Positions 50,311-53,793 of a stretch of DNA of 53,793 nt are shown piece after piece. The stretch's first letter is position 1, and every line of letters starts with the position of its first letter. The notes under the pieces are model-generated. The model saw nothing but the letters and a program-made list of their open reading frames with translations. It searched no databases and was not told the origin of the DNA. This DNA comes from Flavobacteriales bacterium (GTDB lineage: Bacteria > Bacteroidota > Bacteroidia > UBA10329): the NCBI GenBank assembly GCA_021741075.1, contig JAIOYO010000022.1, positions 1-53,793 on the forward strand, in the 5' to 3' direction. The translations under genes were made by a program, and so were the position numbers.

Positions 50311-51999
50311 TTACAACTTAATCGTTTTGGGTTTTACAAAGCCCAACACTTCCGCTTCCTGCAGCGATGCATCGCTCATTTTATAGGTAAGCCAATAGTT
50401 GAGTGTTTGGGCGTATTCCTCTTTTTGTGGGTTGAGACGTAGGAAATCTAACCATAGTAAGGCAATGGAAAGTTCGGCTAAGTAAAACGCCACATCGCGC
50501 GAAGAAGCAACCATGTCTTCTGCCGATTTGGCGCTGGAAACAAACCCAAGAAACGTGTTCAGTTTGGTGCTGATTTGAGTATGAAATTCTTTCAGCGAAG
50601 CTGGATAATCTTGATTCATCAGCTCTTTGGCGTAAACGACAAAGGCGTTGAAACCGTTCTCTTTTTCCGCTGCGCGAAGCATATCCAACGAAAGCACGTT
50701 GGTTGTGCCTTCCCAAATGCTGAGCGTTTGTGTGTCTCTAAGAATGGATGGTATGCCGCTGTCTTCTAAGTAGCCAATGCCACCAAACATTTCGATGCAT
50801 TCCGAAGCCGATTTGATGGCTTGTTTGGCCGTGTAAAGCTTGGCAACGGGTGTCAACAATCGCAACAACGATTGCTCCGATTCTGAAGCTAAGTTGCATT
50901 CTTCTTTCCCAAGCAATCGGGTGAGAAAAAGACCTAGAATTAAGTTGGATTGATAGGTAATCTCCAGCTTTTTCAAGCTCTTTTCATACAACACGTGCTG
51001 CGCAATTTTCTTCCCGAAAGCCTCGCGTTGAGTGGCATACGCCTTTGGTAGCGAATAGGCTCTGCGCATGTACGAAATGGCGCTTACCGTATTGTAAATA
51101 CGTGTGATGTTGAAAAGCGTGGAAATGGTTTTTACGCCTTTGCCTTTCTCGCCCACCAAGCGCGCTTTGGCACCTGTCAGTTCCAATTGTGCAGTGGGCA
51201 AAGCACGTGTTCCTAGTTTGTCTTTGAGTGCTTCTACTTCGATGCCGTTCAACTTTCCGTCCGTATTTCTAATAGGCAGGTAGAACACCGAAAGTGGCGC
51301 ACGTTTTCCTTCTTGCGGTTGCTCGGTAGAAGCCAACGTAAACGCCATATCGGCCGTAATGGCGGAGGTGAACCACTTGTGTCCTTTCAACTCAAAATGT
51401 TCTCCATCAGGATAGGCAAATGTCATGGAGCGCGAAACGTCTGAACCGCCCGTGCGCTCGGTCATCCATTGTCCGCTGGTTTTAAATTGCTTTGGGTCTC
51501 TTGATGTCAATCCCTCAAATGGCTCCGCTTTCAGAAATTTATCTCCAAAGAGCTCAATCAATCGGGCAGCACCATCCGTCATGGCCAAGGGACAGGTATA
51601 AATGGCCGAAGAAGCCGTGTACATATACAGCTTTACAAATTGATAGAGGCGCGAATATTCCTTCTGCTCGCGTTCGTAGCCTATTGCCACCAAACCGTCT
51701 TCTGCCGCCACACGCTCCAGTTGTTTCCAGCCATCCGAAACCTTTATCTCATCCACACGATTTCCCCAAGCATCAAACTGGGTGAGGGTGGGTTCGTTCA
51801 CTTCTGCATCGCGTGCCCAAACGAGAAAATCGCGCCCAACGCGACCTCCAAATCGCTTGAGGTCGGGTTTAATTTCTGCCAATGTTTGTGCAGGCATGTA
51901 CGTGGCGAGGTAATCGTTTAGTAAAGTGTCGTCTTCAAACTCATTCCCCAACCGTGGAATCTGCTGAATGAAATCGGAGTAAGGCGTGTGCTTTTTCAT
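50311..51999 (-). CDS. Acyl-CoA dehydrogenase family protein (AidB-like)
   Basis: A flavoprotein of about 562 residues (ATG at 51999, MKKHTPYSDFIQQIP; an upstream ATG at 52044 adds 15 residues). Seen: YTCPLAMTDGAARLIELFGD, GQWMTERTGGSDVSRSMTFA (FAD and substrate binding), LKGHKWFTSAITADMAFTLA, LNGIEVEALKDKLGTRALPT, SECIEMFGGIGYLEDSGIPS and LRDTQTLSIWEGTTNVLSLD near the C-terminus. The long C-terminal extension and the last motif resemble AidB-like dehydrogenases rather than classic short-chain enzymes. It oxidises acyl-CoA or a related substrate with FAD. It is divergent from the steroid-reductase-like gene. Confidence 0.83.
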   Translation of the reverse strand: MKKHTPYSDFIQQIPRLGNEFEDDTLLNDYLATYMPAQTLAEIKPDLKRFGGRVGRDFLVWARDAEVNEPTLTQFDAWGNRVDEIKVSDGWKQLERVAAEDGLVAIGYEREQKEYSRLYQFVKLYMYTASSAIYTCPLAMTDGAARLIELFGDKFLKAEPFEGLTSRDPKQFKTSGQWMTERTGGSDVSRSMTFAYPDGEHFELKGHKWFTSAITADMAFTLASTEQPQEGKRAPLSVFYLPIRNTDGKLNGIEVEALKDKLGTRALPTAQLELTGAKARLVGEKGKGVKTISTLFNITRIYNTVSAISYMRRAYSLPKAYATQREAFGKKIAQHVLYEKSLKKLEITYQSNLILGLFLTRLLGKEECNLASESEQSLLRLLTPVAKLYTAKQAIKSASECIEMFGGIGYLEDSGIPSILRDTQTLSIWEGTTNVLSLDMLRAAEKENGFNAFVVYAKELMNQDYPASLKEFHTQISTKLNTFLGFVSSAKSAEDMVASSRDVAFYLAELSIALLWLDFLRLNPQKEEYAQTLNYWLTYKMSDASLQEAEVLGFVKPKTIKL

Positions 52000-52078
52000 G
52001 GTGCGTAATTGACTGGCTAAGTTAAGCCAGTTGATTTGTGACAAGCATGATTTTGGTTAGTAAATCTATGTTCGCTTT

Positions 52079-52840
52079 ATGAAACTGTGGATACTCGAAC
52101 ATTTCGACCTTTTTGTTTGGACGTGGATTGGTCTTGCTGCGGGCACTTTTGTGCTGCTTCAGTTTGTAACCGCTCCATTCGGCAGGCATAGCCTTACCAC
52201 GTGGGGACCCATGATTAAGAATAAGTTCGGATGGTTGCTCATGGAACTTCCGTCTTTCAGCATCATTCTCATCTCGCTGCTTCTAGGCTCACAGGTCAAT
52301 GCCATTACGTGCATTATTGGCGGATTGTGGCTGTTTCATTACACCAACCGCACGTTTGTATTTCCGTTTCGGATAAAGAGTGGCGATAAGAAGATGCCGC
52401 TGTTTATTACAGGTTCTGCCATCTTCTTCAATCTGTTTAATGCCGGCTTTAACGGCTATTATCTGGCGGAGCTTAGTTCGTACTCGTTGGAGTGGTTAAC
52501 GAGCTGGCAGTTTATGGTAGGATTGTTGCTGTTTATGCTCGGTTTTGCCATCAACTTTTGGTCAGACGAAAAGCTGATGAACCTGCGCAAACCGGGCGAA
52601 ACAGGCTACGTTATTCCGCATGGCGGACTCTTTAACTACATAAGCGCTCCCAACTTGTTTGGAGAAATTATTGAATGGACAGGCTTTGCCATTCTGGCCT
52701 GGAACCTACCAGCGGCTTCTTTCGCCATTTGGACCTTTGCCAATCTTGTTCCGAGAGCCGTGGCCCATCATCAATTCTACCTTGAGAAATTCTCAGACTA
52801 TCCGAAAAATCGCAAGGCGGTAATTCCGTTTGTTTACTAA
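52079..52840 (+). CDS. DUF1295/steroid 5-alpha-reductase-like membrane protein
   Basis: A 253-residue membrane protein with about six spans. Seen: FVTAPFGRHSLTTWGPMIKN, MELPSFSIILISLLLG, LWLFHYTNRTFVFPFRIKSG, NFWSDEKLMNLRKPGETGYV, IPHGGLFNYISAPNLFGEII and EWTGFAILAW, ending YPKNRKAVIPFVY. These are the motifs of the 3-oxo-5-alpha-steroid 4-dehydrogenase C-terminal family (the GGLFxxIxxPNxxxE motif for NADPH binding). It reduces a double bond in a lipid-like substrate with NADPH. Substrate is unknown. Confidence 0.85.
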   Translation: MKLWILEHFDLFVWTWIGLAAGTFVLLQFVTAPFGRHSLTTWGPMIKNKFGWLLMELPSFSIILISLLLGSQVNAITCIIGGLWLFHYTNRTFVFPFRIKSGDKKMPLFITGSAIFFNLFNAGFNGYYLAELSSYSLEWLTSWQFMVGLLLFMLGFAINFWSDEKLMNLRKPGETGYVIPHGGLFNYISAPNLFGEIIEWTGFAILAWNLPAASFAIWTFANLVPRAVAHHQFYLEKFSDYPKNRKAVIPFVY

Positions 52841-52843
52841 TGG

Positions 52844-53047
52844 CTATTTCTTAGCACACGTGCTAATGCCAAAAGGCAAGTAAAGCGGACAAGTGCCTAT
52901 AAAAGAGGTAAGGAGAAAAACTCCTCCCAATACCAATAGGATGATTCCTACAGTTCCTGTTACTGTTCCTGTGAAGTAAAGCGCGGCAAATACAGCAGCA
53001 ACAATAATTCTAATAATTCGGTCGGCAGAACCCATGTTCTTTTTCAT
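52844..53047 (-). CDS. DUF2892-family small membrane protein
   Basis: A 67-residue protein beginning MKKNMGSADRIIRIIVAAVF, with two membrane helices (IVAAVFAALYFTGT and VGIILLVLGGVFLLTSFIGT) and the family ending CPLYLPFGISTC. This is the inner-membrane DUF2892/YgaP-like two-helix unit, here without a rhodanese domain. The ATG at 53047 is chosen because MKKNxGxxDRxIR is the family start; an earlier in-frame ATG at 53095 would add a poorly conserved leader. Function is not known; the two Cys (C58, C65) might bind metal or persulfide. Confidence 0.75.
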   Translation of the reverse strand: MKKNMGSADRIIRIIVAAVFAALYFTGTVTGTVGIILLVLGGVFLLTSFIGTCPLYLPFGISTCAKK

Positions 53048-53188
53048 GATGGTTGATTTTAAATGTGAAGTAAGATTACGCGCTTTCAACTGCACGAATG
53101 GTGAGGCTTGTCACCGTGGATCATGATTTGCGCCACATTCCTGTGAACCGATAACGGATGTTGATTTCCCTCCAAATTCATTAGATGC

Positions 53189-53262
53189 CGTCACCCCGAA
53201 CTTGATTCGGGGTCTATCACGATGTAATTTGGAATAGATGCTGAAACAAGTTCGGCATGACG
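53189..53262. repeat. 74-bp inverted-palindrome pair of the same family as the 33.6-34.7 kb array
   Basis: Left palindrome CGTCACCCCGAACTTGATTC with GGGGTCTA (53189-53216), right palindrome TAGATGCTGAAACAAGTTCG with GCATGACG (53235-53262), opposite orientations, 18-bp spacer. Ends and core match the array at 33580-34718, with different stem letters. Confidence 0.85.
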
Positions 53263-53267
53263 TGCTA

Positions 53268-53793
53268 GCATCCTGTCACCAAGGGCCAAAAAACAACCCA
53301 CCCCCAGCCCCTCTCTCACCAGAGAGGGGGGCGCTCGTGTAGCAGGATAAAGTGGGTTAGAAAAGTATCTCGGATTCCCCTCTCTTTTTAAGAGAGGGGT
53401 CAGGGGTGAGTTTCCGAAGCATCCTGTCACCAAGGGCCAAAAACCAACTCACCCCCAGCCCCTCTCTCACCAGAGAGGGGAGCGCCCGCGTAGCAGGATA
53501 AAGTGGGTTAGAAAAGTATCTCGAATTCTCCTCTCTTTTTAAGAGAGGGGTCAGGGATGAGTTTTCGAAGAATCCTGTCACCAAGGGCCAAAAACCAACT
53601 CACCCCCAGCCCCTCTCTCACCAGAGAGGGGAGCGCCCGCGTAGCAGGAAAGTGCGCGCTAGAAAAGTATCTCGGATTCCCCTCTCTTTTTAGGAGAGGG
53701 GTCAGGGGTGAGTTTTCGAAGCATCCTGTCACCAAGGGCCAAAAAACAACTCACCCCCAGCCCCTCTCTCACCAGAGAGGGGAGCGCTCGTGT
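53268..53793. repeat. 151-bp tandem repeat, 3.5 units, running off the window
   Basis: The phrase AAGGGCCAAAAA occurs at 53281, 53432, 53583 and 53734, exactly 151 bp apart. Each unit holds a CCCCTCTC…GAGAGGGG hairpin, a middle with GCGCNCGNGTAGCAGGA, a second hairpin in inverse orientation (CCCCTCTCTTTTTAAGAGAG) and CATCCTGTCACC. Units differ at only a few bases. Open frames within it are translations of the repeat. No gene is seen in the 746 bp from 53048 to the window end. Confidence 0.92.

Noticed and set aside
53191..53735. Three overlapping frames of 75-80 codons in the 151-bp array
   Set aside because: They are near-identical translations of the tandem repeat, each starting in the same place in the unit.
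53268..53793. CRISPR array
   Set aside because: Whole 151-bp units are repeated including the 'spacer' parts; there are no short repeats with unique spacers and no cas genes.

Overview
The window looks like chromosomal DNA of a Bacteroidota bacterium, probably Flavobacteriales-like. Four secreted proteins end in clear type IX secretion (T9SS) C-terminal sorting domains with a YPNP-type motif or a close relative, and a fifth has a weaker candidate tail. The T9SS gene porQ sits directly upstream of cmk. The 2-oxoacid dehydrogenase E1 is an alpha-beta fusion and isobutyryl-CoA mutase is the fused IcmF form. Shine-Dalgarno sites are mostly absent, and a few promoters fit the TAnnTTTG -7 box of this phylum. 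No rRNA or tRNA gene was recognised.

Layout. 1-4.7 kb: the 3' end of paaZ and small genes (PepSY-like, PAS, DinB, ABM, a YESRA-repeat secreted peptide, a solitary N6-adenine methylase). 4.8-9.6 kb: two large secreted T9SS cargo proteins and a lipoprotein. 9.7-17.1 kb: an enoyl-CoA hydratase-family protein, fused E1, a methyltransferase, a PH-domain protein, a GH31 glycosidase and two tandem PPK2 kinases. 17.1-21.5 kb: icmF, with a RelE/ParE-type toxin-antitoxin pair wedged between copies of the icmF 3' end. 21.5-29.5 kb: housekeeping genes (mazG, peroxiredoxin, ZIP transporter, methyltransferase, MBL hydrolase, cmk, porQ, ispE). 29.5-34.8 kb: the accessory region, with a restriction-modification cassette bounded like an integron gene cassette, a tyrosine recombinase, a 21-bp tandem repeat block, and an array of palindromic elements, one of which carries a GIY-YIG nuclease gene. 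34.8-41.3 kb: a marR-mfp-RND-tolC efflux operon whose spacers hold inverted repeats. 41.4-53 kb: a Ktr-type K+ uptake pair, an MFS transporter, TspO, a short MscS, a secreted nuclease/phosphatase-fold protein, MOSC, a small PTP, a CBS protein, paaE, an acyl-CoA dehydrogenase, a steroid-reductase-like membrane protein and a DUF2892 protein. 53.2 kb to the end: a palindromic element and a 151-bp tandem array that runs off the edge.

How it fits together. Several metabolic genes (PaaZ, PaaE, enoyl-CoA hydratase, acyl-CoA dehydrogenase, E1, IcmF) point to catabolism of aromatic, branched-chain or acyl-CoA substrates, although they are not in one operon. PorQ belongs to the secretion machinery that would export the T9SS cargo proteins.

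The most unusual signals concern repeats and mobility: (i) a GIY-YIG gene lying flush between the inverted palindromes of a 90-bp element family, like an autonomous copy among non-autonomous ones; (ii) a methylase-HNH nuclease pair whose ends are a perfect 10-bp complementary pair, next to a folded attC-like element and a recombinase that lacks the IntI-specific insertion; (iii) a toxin-antitoxin module flanked by diverged icmF tails; (iv) palindromic repeats that have become coding sequence in icmF and in the tolC signal peptide. Everything here is read by eye; no alignment, fold or database search was run.
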